Source: Flavobacterium flevense
GTDB lineage: Bacteria; Bacteroidota; Bacteroidia; Flavobacteriales; Flavobacteriaceae
Reading direction: 5' to 3'
Assembly: GCF_900142775.1 (NCBI RefSeq)
Contig: NZ_FRCC01000004.1
Span: forward strand, 62,001-126,000
Length of the DNA stretch: 64,000 nt
In this document: positions 56,036 through 63,975 of the stretch, in pieces
Layout of the letters: every line of letters begins with the position of its first letter
Numbering within the stretch: the stretch's first letter is position 1
Program-made: the position numbers and the translations under genes
Notes under the pieces: model-generated
What the model was told of the DNA's origin: nothing
Database searches by the model: none
The model's input: the letters and a program-made list of their open reading frames with translations, nothing else

Positions 56036-56512
56036 TTGAAGCATTATTACTTTTTTTCACTTTTCATTATAGTTACTTCCTGTCAATACTTCGAGAAGCA
56101 AGTGCCGTCAGAAAAAGAATTATTGCAAAAGGAACTGAAAGCCATTAACTGGAAAGAAGTAGATGAGTACCCTTCGTTTGCTGATTGCGATAAATTAGAA
56201 GATAAAACACAACGCAAACAATGTTTTTTTGAATATTTAACCCAATTAATACAGGAAAAATTACAAGTAGACACACTTTCTGTTTTGTATCCTGAACTCG
56301 ATACCATTGAGGTAAAAGTAACTGTTTTTCCTGATTCCAGAATGCAATTTGAACCACAATTTCCTAAAGATTCCGTGGCTTATGACACCATAAAAATCGA
56401 CAGCATTTTGCACGTGAAATTAGTAGATTTCCCAAAAGTTAATCCGGCGATTAAACAAGGAATCCCTGTTAAGACACAATTTATTCTTCCGGTTATTATT
56501 AAAGTTGAGTAG
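56036..56512 (+). CDS. Lipoprotein with TonB C-terminal-like domain
   Basis: This 158-residue protein starts at TTG; the immediate signal sequence and lipobox (FIIVTSC, Cys16) support it. The segment EYPSFADCDKLEDKTQRKQCFFEYLTQLIQEKL closely follows the start of Bacteroidota TonB C-terminal domains (xPxFPGCE...K.CF...), and the end (GIPVKTQFILPVIIKVE) resembles their last strands. It lacks a transmembrane TonB anchor and Pro-rich linker, so it is not a classical TonB. Perhaps a periplasmic accessory to TonB transport; inferred. Confidence 0.65.
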   Translation: MKHYYFFSLFIIVTSCQYFEKQVPSEKELLQKELKAINWKEVDEYPSFADCDKLEDKTQRKQCFFEYLTQLIQEKLQVDTLSVLYPELDTIEVKVTVFPDSRMQFEPQFPKDSVAYDTIKIDSILHVKLVDFPKVNPAIKQGIPVKTQFILPVIIKVE

Positions 56513-56520
56513 TTTTTTTA

Positions 56521-56592
56521 GGAGCTTATTCCAGCTTTCGCCTTTATCTCATTCCGTTTCACTTCATGAGGATATCGGCTCTATCTGGGCTA
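56521..56592 (-). ncRNA. Structured RNA element, copy 3
   Basis: On the minus strand it starts TAGCCCAGATAGAGCCG, where TAG is itself the stop codon of the GT2 gene. The hairpin is CTCAT/ATGAG (plus 56566-56570 and 56548-56552), and CCAG (56585-56588) pairs with CTGG (56531-56534). The tail GGAATAAGCTCC and following A/T tract on the opposite side suggest it could also end transcripts. Confidence 0.62.
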
Positions 56593-57699
56593 AAACCGTC
56601 TGCCTTTCCATTCATATTTTCCAAATAACGAGTACAAAGCAACTCCCACACTAAAAAAAGGATACAATAAACTGCTAACAACCAAATAGCGCATTTTCTG
56701 TTGGGTTAAAAATTGATGGGTTTGGTAAATCAAAATACTATCAACAATAAATTTGGAAAAAATCAGCATCAAAAAAACTGAGAACGAAATAAATCCTGTT
56801 ATCCAAAATCCATAACTCAGCATCACAATCAAATTTCCGGCAAAAACCAACAAGCCTAATAATTTACCAAAATAACTTTGATACGAACTCGTTTTAGAAG
56901 CCCAGCGGACTCTTTGGTAAAATAAAGTTTTCCAATTCTCGACTGGTTTTGTAGTAACAATGTTATTTTCGGATTTTAAATAATGCACTTTTTTACTCCC
57001 AAAATTTCGGGAGAGTATTGCTTTTTGCAACAGGAAAACATCGTCTCCACTGGCAATAGCATCATTTCCTTCAAAACCATTCAGGACCTTAAATAGTGAT
57101 TTAGTATAAGCGAAATTAGCACCATTACACATAAAACCTTTCTCTATTCCAAAACTGCCCATTGTTGCTCCTTGTAAACTAGCCAGATCCAATTGCTGAA
57201 AATGCTGTAAAAAAGAATTATTGCATTCATAAGTCACTGCTCCTGCAATCATTGCAACGTCATGTGTCTGAATGTAATTGTCTAAACTTAAAAGCCAGTT
57301 TTCAGGAACTTTACAGTCTGCATCGGTGCTGATAATCCATTCGTTTTTTGCAACTTGCATGGCGGTGCTTATAGCGTCTTTTTTAGGAGAATTCGACACG
57401 CGAAGATTGTCAATTTGTGAAATCTGAAATTTAAAATCTAAAATCTGAAATTTGAAATCTGATTCATCATCCACCAGAATCACTTCAAATAAATCCGTTG
57501 GATAATTCATTTTCGAAATGCTTTCTAAAAGAGCAGGTAAATTTTCGGCTTCATTCCGGAAAGGAACTACAATTGTAAAGCTGGTTTTAGGCTTTAAGCC
57601 AATAGCATCGTAGTTTTTTATTTTGGTAAACCCATAAATCAGTGTTCCAATTGAAATAATGTAAAATAAAAACGGTAAAAATAAAATAATTGTAATCAT
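56590..57699 (-). CDS. Glycosyltransferase family 2, membrane-bound
   Basis: This 369-residue GT-A enzyme has an N-terminal membrane helix, the nucleotide-binding VVPFRNEAENL and LVDDES, the metal-binding STDADC, and the processivity-type QRVRW motif, followed by three C-terminal helices. It transfers a sugar from a nucleotide donor on the cytoplasmic face. Between LVDDES and IDNLRV there is an unusual FKFQILDFKFQISQ stretch (residues ~81-95) that looks repeat-derived. It is followed 15 bp later (upstream gene on this strand) by an LPG-synthase-type protein, likely one operon for a glycolipid. Confidence 0.88.
   Translation of the reverse strand: MITIILFLPFLFYIISIGTLIYGFTKIKNYDAIGLKPKTSFTIVVPFRNEAENLPALLESISKMNYPTDLFEVILVDDESDFKFQILDFKFQISQIDNLRVSNSPKKDAISTAMQVAKNEWIISTDADCKVPENWLLSLDNYIQTHDVAMIAGAVTYECNNSFLQHFQQLDLASLQGATMGSFGIEKGFMCNGANFAYTKSLFKVLNGFEGNDAIASGDDVFLLQKAILSRNFGSKKVHYLKSENNIVTTKPVENWKTLFYQRVRWASKTSSYQSYFGKLLGLLVFAGNLIVMLSYGFWITGFISFSVFLMLIFSKFIVDSILIYQTHQFLTQQKMRYLVVSSLLYPFFSVGVALYSLFGKYEWKGRRF
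57415..57459. repeat. Repeat-derived insertion inside the GT2 gene
   Basis: AAATCTAAAATCTGAAATTT-type words repeated about three times fill 45 bp in frame. They resemble the GATTTTT array at 45486-45530. Confidence 0.5.
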
Positions 57700-57714
57700 G
57701 ATTATTTTATTAGG

Positions 57715-58680
57715 TTATAGCTCCCTATCGTCTGGAGAAGTCTGGGGTGAGGGCTTAAAATTCAACACATAATAACTGCCAATAACCACAGGAATTACCA
57801 CATTAAGAAACCACATCAGGGTAGAAATAAAAACCACAATCCATTCGTTTACTCCTAAAATCCCAAAGAAATATATGGCAACACCACCTTTTACAGCAAA
57901 ATCCAAAAACTGAAAAGTAGGCAAAGAGGAAGCTAAAAAATAAACGCTGGCAATGGTAGAAATTAGGATTAAATAAGGCAAATGAACATCAAAAGCCAAA
58001 AACAAAAAGTAGTATTGATGTGAGAAAACCAGATAACGACAAGTTCCTAAAAGAATATTTTTCCGGTGAATACTTTTAGGAATTTCATTGATTTTATGAA
58101 TGAGTTTTTCTATCGAAAAGCCTTTTATTGTTATTTTTTTGATTGAAAAAAGTAAAAGAAAAACGGCAATCAAAATCCCAAAAAGTATCAGAACCATTTT
58201 TGGGGTGATTACCTCATACAGCGTGTTGAAATACAACAATCCAAATATTCCGAAAATAACCGTCAAAACCATTTGGATTCCGTTGCAAATTAAATTCAGG
58301 AAAACTACTTTTTTGGTTTCTGATTTATTGAAAAACAGCGCTTTTCCGGCATATTCGCCTACGCCATTTGGTGTAAATAATCCGGCGGTTAAAGCAGCTA
58401 AGACTTGTTTAGTGGATTCAGAAACGGAGATTTTACGAATGTGCTGTGCCAGATTTTGCCATTTTAAAATTTCAAAATATCGATTTAAAACACTCAGCAA
58501 CAAGATAAAACTAATTCCTGTAATGGATTGATTTTTTTGGAATAAAGCAATGAATTTCTGCCAATCGAGTTGGTCGTTATTCGCCAGTTGGTTGTAAATA
58601 AAATAAAAGGCGCCACCTACAATCAAAACTTTGATTAGAAGTACCAGGAATTGCTTAGTTTTGTGAGGAATTGAAATCAT
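57715..58680 (-). CDS. LPG synthase TM-type (UPF0104) membrane protein
   Basis: This 321-residue integral membrane protein has eight or so helices, matching the flippase-like transmembrane domain of lysylphosphatidylglycerol synthases (GLFTPNGVGEYAGKALFF, FAVKGGVAIYFFG). Without the C-terminal synthase domain, such proteins may flip lipids. It precedes the GT2 gene by 15 bp on the same strand. Its last 13 residues (KPSPQTSPDDREL) are encoded by a family D repeat, so the natural C-terminus was probably replaced. Confidence 0.85.
   Translation of the reverse strand: MISIPHKTKQFLVLLIKVLIVGGAFYFIYNQLANNDQLDWQKFIALFQKNQSITGISFILLLSVLNRYFEILKWQNLAQHIRKISVSESTKQVLAALTAGLFTPNGVGEYAGKALFFNKSETKKVVFLNLICNGIQMVLTVIFGIFGLLYFNTLYEVITPKMVLILFGILIAVFLLLFSIKKITIKGFSIEKLIHKINEIPKSIHRKNILLGTCRYLVFSHQYYFLFLAFDVHLPYLILISTIASVYFLASSLPTFQFLDFAVKGGVAIYFFGILGVNEWIVVFISTLMWFLNVVIPVVIGSYYVLNFKPSPQTSPDDREL
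57719..57756. repeat. Dispersed repeat, family D, copy 4
   Basis: AGCTCCCTATCGTCTGGAG followed by AAGTCTGGGGTGAGGGCTTA. It encodes the C-terminal tail of the LPG-type membrane protein. Confidence 0.8.
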
Positions 58681-59402
58681 AACGAAGAACTATTGCGCAA
58701 AGAAACGCAAAGACTCACAGAGTTTCACAAAGAATTTTAAATTTTTTAGCTGTGTGATAAAGTGTTTCACAAAGTTGCGCGAAGTTATCACAGAGATTCA
58801 CAAAGAATTTTAAATAAGTTTTGTGCATCTCTGTTTTTTTTCTTTGCGAAACTCTGTGTAACAAAAAGAAGTATTGCAAAGAAATGAAAAGTAAATCCCG
58901 AAGAGATGTTAAGGATTAAAATTAGTTTTTATGATTGTTCACTAAGGGGACTAAATAAAAAAGGCTACAGATGACACTGATTGAACAGATAAAAACGGAT
59001 TTTTATCACTCTTTAGTGAATTACAATCTGCGATAATCCGTAAAATCCGTTTCATCAGTGTGCCATTCTCAATGAGGGTATAAGAAACGATAGTAATTAA
59101 CTTTGCGAAACTCTGCGTAACAAAAAGAAGTATTGCAAAAAGAAATGAAAAGTAAATCCCGAAGAGATGTTAAGGATTTAAATTAGTTTTTATGACTGTT
59201 CACTAAGGGGACTAAATAAAAAAGGCCACAGATGACACTGATTGAACAGATAAAAACGGATTTTTATCACTCTTTGGTGAATTTCTGCGATAATCCGTAA
59301 AATCCGTTTCATCAGTGTGCCATTCTCAATGAGGGTATAAGAAACGATAGTAATTAAATTTGCGAAACTCTATGTAACAATAAAAGCGTACAAAAATAAA
59401 TA
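58681..59402. repeat. 722-bp repeat region with 258-bp tandem duplication
   Basis: No gene is present. From 58684, CAAAGAAACGCAAAG-type family C words form long inverted repeats (for example CACAGAGTTTCACAAAG with CTTTGCGAAACTCTGTG at 58843-58859). Then a unit beginning TTTGCGAAACTCT occurs at 58843, 59102 and 59359, about 258 bp apart: two nearly identical full copies and the start of a third. Each full copy contains a family B palindrome (58962-59064, 59223-59322). Confidence 0.88.
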
Positions 59403-59957
59403 ATGACAAAAGAACGCATCATATTAGGTATCGATCCGGGAACAACCATAATGGGTTTTGGTTTGATACGGGTTATCAATAAAAAAATGGAATTTGTTCA
59501 GTTGAACGAATTGCAGTTGTCTAAATATGATAATCACTATCAAAAGCTGAAAATCATTTTTGAGCGTACTATTGAATTAATTGACACGCATCATCCGGAC
59601 GAAATTGCCATCGAAGCGCCTTTTTTTGGTAAAAATGTGCAATCTATGCTAAAGTTGGGTCGTGCCCAAGGAGTAGCCATGGCGGCGGGACTTTCCAGAG
59701 ATATTCCTATTACCGAATACGAACCTAAGAAAATAAAAATGGCGATCACCGGAAACGGAAACGCCAGCAAAGAGCAGGTGGCAAAAATGCTGCAACAGCT
59801 TTTAGGACTGAAAGAATTGCCTAAAAATCTGGATTCCACCGATGGATTAGCAGCTGCAGTTTGTCATTTTTTCAACTCAGGAAAAGTGGTGGCTGGAAAA
59901 AGTTATTCGGGCTGGGATGCTTTTGTGAAACAAAATGAAGAACGAGTTAAAAAGTAA
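59403..59957 (+). CDS. ruvC: Holliday-junction resolvase RuvC
   Basis: RuvC cuts Holliday junctions with RuvAB. The 184 residues include the first catalytic Asp (Asp11) in LGIDPGTTIMGFGLI, IAIEAPFFGKNVQSMLKLGRAQG with the Glu, and the C-terminal STDGLAAAVCH acidic pair. Its start lies directly after a 722-bp repeat region, so its promoter must lie in or be read through the repeats. Confidence 0.96.
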   Translation: MTKERIILGIDPGTTIMGFGLIRVINKKMEFVQLNELQLSKYDNHYQKLKIIFERTIELIDTHHPDEIAIEAPFFGKNVQSMLKLGRAQGVAMAAGLSRDIPITEYEPKKIKMAITGNGNASKEQVAKMLQQLLGLKELPKNLDSTDGLAAAVCHFFNSGKVVAGKSYSGWDAFVKQNEERVKK

Positions 59958-60018
59958 TCAGTATGCAGTAGTTAGTCAGCAGAACTGACCACTGATCACT
60001 GTTGCTGACCATCAATTT

Positions 60019-61152
60019 ATGTCAGGAATCTACATACATATCCCTTTTTGCAAGCAGGCATGCAATTATTGTGACTTTCATTTTTCTACATCAATGAAGA
60101 AAAAAGAGGAGATGGTTTTGGCTTTGGCCAAAGAAATAGCAATGCGTAAAAAGGAGTTTGCTAATCAAATGGTTGAGACCATTTATTTTGGAGGAGGAAC
60201 GCCAAGCAGATTGCAGATTTCAGATTTGAAATTGCAGATGGATTCGATTTATGAAAATTATAAAGTTATCCAAAATCCAGAAATTACCTTAGAAGCTAAT
60301 CCTGATGATTTATCAGAGGAATATCTGATTGAACTTTCAAAAATTGGGATTAATCGTCTCTCTATCGGGATTCAATCTTTCTATGAAGAGGATTTGAAAA
60401 TGATGAATCGCGCTCATAATTCGGCGGAAGCCAAAAAATGTTTGGAAATAGCTACCAGATATTTCGATAATATTTCTCTGGATTTAATTTATGGAGTTCC
60501 CGGGATGAGTAACGAAAAATGGCAACATAATATTGAAACCGCTTTGAGTTTTGGAATCCCGCACATTTCCAGTTATGCCTTGACGGTGGAACCCAAAACC
60601 GCTTTGAAAAAACTGATTCAAACTGGTGAAATTGCTGAACCAAAAGACGAAGTAGCTTCGGAACATTTTATGATTCTGGTAGAAACATTGGAAAACAACG
60701 GATTTATTCATTACGAATTATCCAATTTTGGAAAGCCTGATTTCTTTTCTAAAAATAATTCGGCGTATTGGCTGGGTAAAAAATACATCGGGATTGGTCC
60801 TTCAGCCCACAGTTATGATGGGATTTCCAGAAGTTGGAATATCGCCAACAATGCATTGTATCTAAAATCAATTCAGAATAATGAATTGCCTGCTGAAACT
60901 GAAAAACTATCTGTTGAAGATCGTTATAACGAATATATTATGACGGGTTTGAGGACTATTTGGGGTGTTTCACTGGATAGAATTGCATCTGAATTTAGTC
61001 AAAACTTTTTGGATTATTTATTAAAACAAGCTCAAAAATTCCTGAATGATGATTTACTTTTTATAGAAAATAACATTTTGAAACCCACGCCAAAAGGAAA
61101 ATTTTTGACGGATGGGATTGCATCAGACTTATTTTATTTAAATTTGGAATAA
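60019..61152 (+). CDS. hemW: HemW-type radical SAM protein
   Basis: This 377-residue radical SAM protein carries the cluster motif CKQACNYC (Cys11, Cys15, Cys18) followed by the DFHF extension seen in HemW. It also has FGGGTPS, LDLIYGVPG and the C-terminal HemN-like domain (EYIMTGLRTIWG). HemW is a heme chaperone rather than a coproporphyrinogen oxidase. The region after the GGGTPS motif (LQISDLKLQMD) is encoded by repeat-like words but keeps family length. Confidence 0.92.
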   Translation: MSGIYIHIPFCKQACNYCDFHFSTSMKKKEEMVLALAKEIAMRKKEFANQMVETIYFGGGTPSRLQISDLKLQMDSIYENYKVIQNPEITLEANPDDLSEEYLIELSKIGINRLSIGIQSFYEEDLKMMNRAHNSAEAKKCLEIATRYFDNISLDLIYGVPGMSNEKWQHNIETALSFGIPHISSYALTVEPKTALKKLIQTGEIAEPKDEVASEHFMILVETLENNGFIHYELSNFGKPDFFSKNNSAYWLGKKYIGIGPSAHSYDGISRSWNIANNALYLKSIQNNELPAETEKLSVEDRYNEYIMTGLRTIWGVSLDRIASEFSQNFLDYLLKQAQKFLNDDLLFIENNILKPTPKGKFLTDGIASDLFYLNLE

Positions 61153-61156
61153 TTGT

Positions 61157-61238
61157 TTAACCGCAAAGAACACAAAGAAGGCACAAAGTACGCTAAGCTT
61201 TGTGAAATTTGCGTAAACTTAGTGCCCTTTGCGGTTAA
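61157..61238. repeat. Palindromic dispersed repeat, family C
   Basis: Perfect 12-bp arms TTAACCGCAAAG and CTTTGCGGTTAA enclose further CACAAAG/CTTTGTG and GGCAC/GTGCC pairs. It ends 5 bp before the start of the cyclase gene and forms its whole leader. Confidence 0.9.
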
Positions 61239-61243
61239 GAAAA

Positions 61244-61993
61244 ATGAAAGCGAAAATCAACAACTTCGAAGTCGATTTATCAAAACCCATTGATATTTCT
61301 ATTCCGTTGACCAATACGGATGCGAATCCTATTGCCTGGTATCTTGAAAAACCGGAAATAAAACCTGTTTTTTTTGGTGAATGGACGGGGAGTGTCAAAG
61401 ATGGCGCTTCGACCAATTTTAATAATATCTTTTTTAATCCGCATGCTCACGGCACACATACCGAGTGTCTGGGGCATATTACTAAAGAATTTTATAGTCT
61501 CAATCAATGTTTGAAGCAGTTTTTCTTTGTGGCTGAATTGATTTCGGTGCAACCGCAAACTCAGGGAGAAGATTTGTTAATTGCTAAAAATCAGCTTGAG
61601 CATCTTTTGAAGGGAAAAACTCCCGAAGCTTTAATTATCAGGACGCTTCCTAATTTGGAAAACAAAAAGCATCGGAATTATTCGAATACCAATCCGCCTT
61701 ATTTGTCTGAGGAAGCGGCGATTTTCATTCACGAAAGCGGAATTCAGCATTTATTGATTGATTTACCAAGTGTGGATAAAGAGCATGACGAGGGAAAACT
61801 GTTGGCTCACAAAGCCTTTTGGAATGTAAAAGATGTTGTTCACCTTAATGCTGATGCCCGATTGCATTGTACGATTACCGAAATGATTTTTGTTGAAGAT
61901 GAGGTGCGAGACGGAAGTTATTTGTTGAATTTGCAAATTGCTTCTTTTGAAAATGACGCTTCGCCATCAAAACCTGTTTTGTATAAAATATGA
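61244..61993 (+). CDS. Cyclase-family (KynB-like) metal hydrolase
   Basis: This protein of about 249 residues (ATG at 61244, after the repeat) has the metal-binding signature HAHGTHTECLGH, a variant of HxGTHxDxPxH of the cyclase/kynurenine formamidase family. LIIRTLPN and a second conserved His (HLLIDLPSVD) are present. It hydrolyses an amide or cyclic ester; whether N-formylkynurenine is the substrate is unclear, because no kyn genes are adjacent. It overlaps the next gene by 4 bp. Confidence 0.85.
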   Translation: MKAKINNFEVDLSKPIDISIPLTNTDANPIAWYLEKPEIKPVFFGEWTGSVKDGASTNFNNIFFNPHAHGTHTECLGHITKEFYSLNQCLKQFFFVAELISVQPQTQGEDLLIAKNQLEHLLKGKTPEALIIRTLPNLENKKHRNYSNTNPPYLSEEAAIFIHESGIQHLLIDLPSVDKEHDEGKLLAHKAFWNVKDVVHLNADARLHCTITEMIFVEDEVRDGSYLLNLQIASFENDASPSKPVLYKI

Positions 61994-62388
61994 TTACTAT
62001 ATCTACTGATAAAAATAAATTAGACGTTGCTTTCATTCAGGATTTCCTGAAAGATATTTACTGGGCAGCGGGTCGTACTATTGAAGAAGTGCAAACAACA
62101 ATTGAACATTCTTTTTGTTTCGGAATTTATTTAGACGATCAACAAATAGGTTTTGCCAGAGTAATTACCGATTATGTGGTTTTTGCCTATTTGATGGATG
62201 TTTTTATTGATGAAAAACACCGCGGAAATGGCTATTCATCACTTTTGATAGATGCTATGATGAAAGAACCGCAATTGAAAAACATAAAAATTTGGCGATT
62301 AGCGACCACTGATGCTCATTTTTTATATGAGAAATTCGGATTCAAATTGTTAGCACATCCCGAGAAATTAATGGAAAAAGTACTATAA
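61990..62388 (+). CDS. GNAT acetyltransferase
   Basis: This 132-residue GNAT-fold protein contains the acetyl-CoA loop HRGNGYSSLLIDAMM (Q/R-x-x-G-x-G/A type) and the strands ARVITDYVVFAYLMDVFI and IKIWRLATTDAHFLYEKFGFK. It transfers an acetyl group to an amine. ATG overlaps the upstream stop (ATGA) and its last base overlaps the next start (TAATG), so the three genes are tightly coupled. Substrate unknown. Confidence 0.9.
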   Translation: MITISTDKNKLDVAFIQDFLKDIYWAAGRTIEEVQTTIEHSFCFGIYLDDQQIGFARVITDYVVFAYLMDVFIDEKHRGNGYSSLLIDAMMKEPQLKNIKIWRLATTDAHFLYEKFGFKLLAHPEKLMEKVL

Positions 62389-62756
62389 TGGATTTAGAAA
62401 CATTTTACGAATATTGTCTTTCGAAAAAAGGCGTTACGGAGCATTTTCCTTTTGATCAGGACACTCTGGTTTTTAAGGTAGGAGGTAAGATATTTGCGCT
62501 TTCCTCTTTAAAACAATGGGAATCAGGGCAGCCATCGGTTAATTTAAAATGTGATCCCGATACAGCTAAAGAATGGAGAGTTCAATTTGAGGCTGTAAAG
62601 CCGGGTTTTCACATGAATAAAAATCATTGGAATACCGTTGCGATTAATTTTGATGTTTCTGATTTGTTATTGAAAGAAATGATAGATGGTTCTTATTCTT
62701 TGGTTTTCAATAGTTTGACTAAAAAAGTGCAAAATGAACTTTTAGCGGCTAATTAG
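62388..62756 (+). CDS. MmcQ/YjbR-family protein
   Basis: This 122-residue protein matches the MmcQ/YjbR (CyaY-like fold) family: MDLETFYEYCLSKKGVTEHFPFDQDTLVFKV, then LKCDPDTAKEWRVQFEAVKPGFHMNKNHWNTV and a helix LLKEMIDGSYSLVFNSL. These are predicted DNA-binding. It is the third in the coupled cyclase-GNAT-YjbR trio. Function in the trio is unknown. Confidence 0.9.
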   Translation: MDLETFYEYCLSKKGVTEHFPFDQDTLVFKVGGKIFALSSLKQWESGQPSVNLKCDPDTAKEWRVQFEAVKPGFHMNKNHWNTVAINFDVSDLLLKEMIDGSYSLVFNSLTKKVQNELLAAN

Positions 62757-62866
62757 TTGGTAAGTGTATCTGTCTTGTTTTTAGTGTTTTACGTTTATTT
62801 TAGCGTATTTAAAAAACAAAAGTCAGTAAAATTTGTTTTTTAAAATTAAAATCCACATATTTGTCA

Positions 62867-62880
62867 TGTAAACGTTTACA
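62867..62880 (+). promoter_or_regulatory. LacI operator upstream of the lacI-type gene
   Basis: The perfect 14-bp palindrome TGTAAACGTTTACA, with the central CG step typical of LacI-family sites, lies 2 bp before the GTG start of the regulator gene. Autorepression is likely. Confidence 0.85.
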
Positions 62881-62882
62881 TT

Positions 62883-63890
62883 GTGTCAAATTTAAAGTCA
62901 GTAGCAAAGCATTCAAAGGTTTCCATAGCCACAGTATCTAGGGTGATTAATAATGATCCTAAGGTAAGTAAAGCTACTATGCTCAAAGTTATGGCTTCGA
63001 TTGAAGCCTTAGAATACAAGCCTAATCGTGTGGCACAGCGTTTAAGAAGTACTAATAATAAAACCAAATTATTAGGCCTTATTATTCCGGATATTCAAAA
63101 TCCATTTTTTGTTGATGTAGTCAGAGGTGTTGAAGATTATGCGTATCAGAATAACTTTGCGGTTATGATAGGTAATTTTGGACAGGATGAAAAGAAGGAA
63201 AAATTGTACTTAGATATCCTTCAGTCGGAAAACATTGATGGACTTATTGTAGCTCCCATTCATGGTAAAGACAAAGGAATTGAAAATTTAGTAAAAAAGA
63301 ATATTCCGGTAGTTTGTATCGACAGGGGCTTGACTGAGATTGATGTTGATGTTGTAAAAGTTGATAATGAACAAGGAGCTTTTAATGCTATTGATCATCT
63401 ATTGAGTATTGGTCACCGAAGAATTGCGTTTATTTCAGGTAATTTTAAGATTCCTACTTATATTGAGCGTTTGGCGGGATATAAAAGAGCCTTAAATGAT
63501 TACGGAGTAGCATTTGATGAAAAATTAATTTTTTCAAGAGATACCGATTATAAGAGTGGATTTGAAATTGCTAATAAAATTTTAGAATTAAAAGACAGAC
63601 CAACAGCTATTTTCTCCGGAAATAACCTGTTGACTTTAGGAGCTTTAGAAGCTATTCATGCAAAAAGCATCAAGATACCTGAAGAGATTTCGATAATAGG
63701 TTTTGATGATATGCCATGGTCCATTTCATTAAATCCGCCATTATCAGCTGTGCGTCAGCCTGGTTTTGACATGGGAAGAAAAGCTGCGGAAATGCTTTAT
63801 GAAAGAATGCTGAACCCAGCTAAAAAGAAAGAAAATATTATATTAAAAACAGAATTAATACTGAGAAAGTCAACTACTCGATTGGAGTAG
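62883..63890 (+). CDS. LacI-family transcriptional regulator
   Basis: This 335-residue repressor has the helix-turn-helix SVAKHSKVSIATVSRVINND (residues 5-24), the hinge (YKPNRVAQRLRS) and a periplasmic-binding-like sensor domain (LLGLIIPDIQNPFFVDVVRGVEDYAY, VCIDRGL, GFDDMPWSISLNPPLSAVRQP). It starts at GTG. The same 14-bp operator occurs before its start and after its stop, so it probably controls itself and the next gene. The sugar effector is unknown; regulators of this type with a following catabolic gene are common for hexuronates or pentoses. Confidence 0.93.
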   Translation: MSNLKSVAKHSKVSIATVSRVINNDPKVSKATMLKVMASIEALEYKPNRVAQRLRSTNNKTKLLGLIIPDIQNPFFVDVVRGVEDYAYQNNFAVMIGNFGQDEKKEKLYLDILQSENIDGLIVAPIHGKDKGIENLVKKNIPVVCIDRGLTEIDVDVVKVDNEQGAFNAIDHLLSIGHRRIAFISGNFKIPTYIERLAGYKRALNDYGVAFDEKLIFSRDTDYKSGFEIANKILELKDRPTAIFSGNNLLTLGALEAIHAKSIKIPEEISIIGFDDMPWSISLNPPLSAVRQPGFDMGRKAAEMLYERMLNPAKKKENIILKTELILRKSTTRLE

Positions 63891-63908
63891 TTTTTTTATC
63901 ATTAAAAA

Positions 63909-63922
63909 TGTAAACGTTTACA
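63909..63922 (+). promoter_or_regulatory. LacI operator for the next gene
   Basis: A second TGTAAACGTTTACA, identical to the upstream one and flanked by A and T runs, lies 54 bp before the next start codon. Confidence 0.85.
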
Positions 63923-63975
63923 TTTTTTAAAAAAAGCTTTTTCCAGTTTAAGAATGGTGAGTTAAAAGAGAAAGA

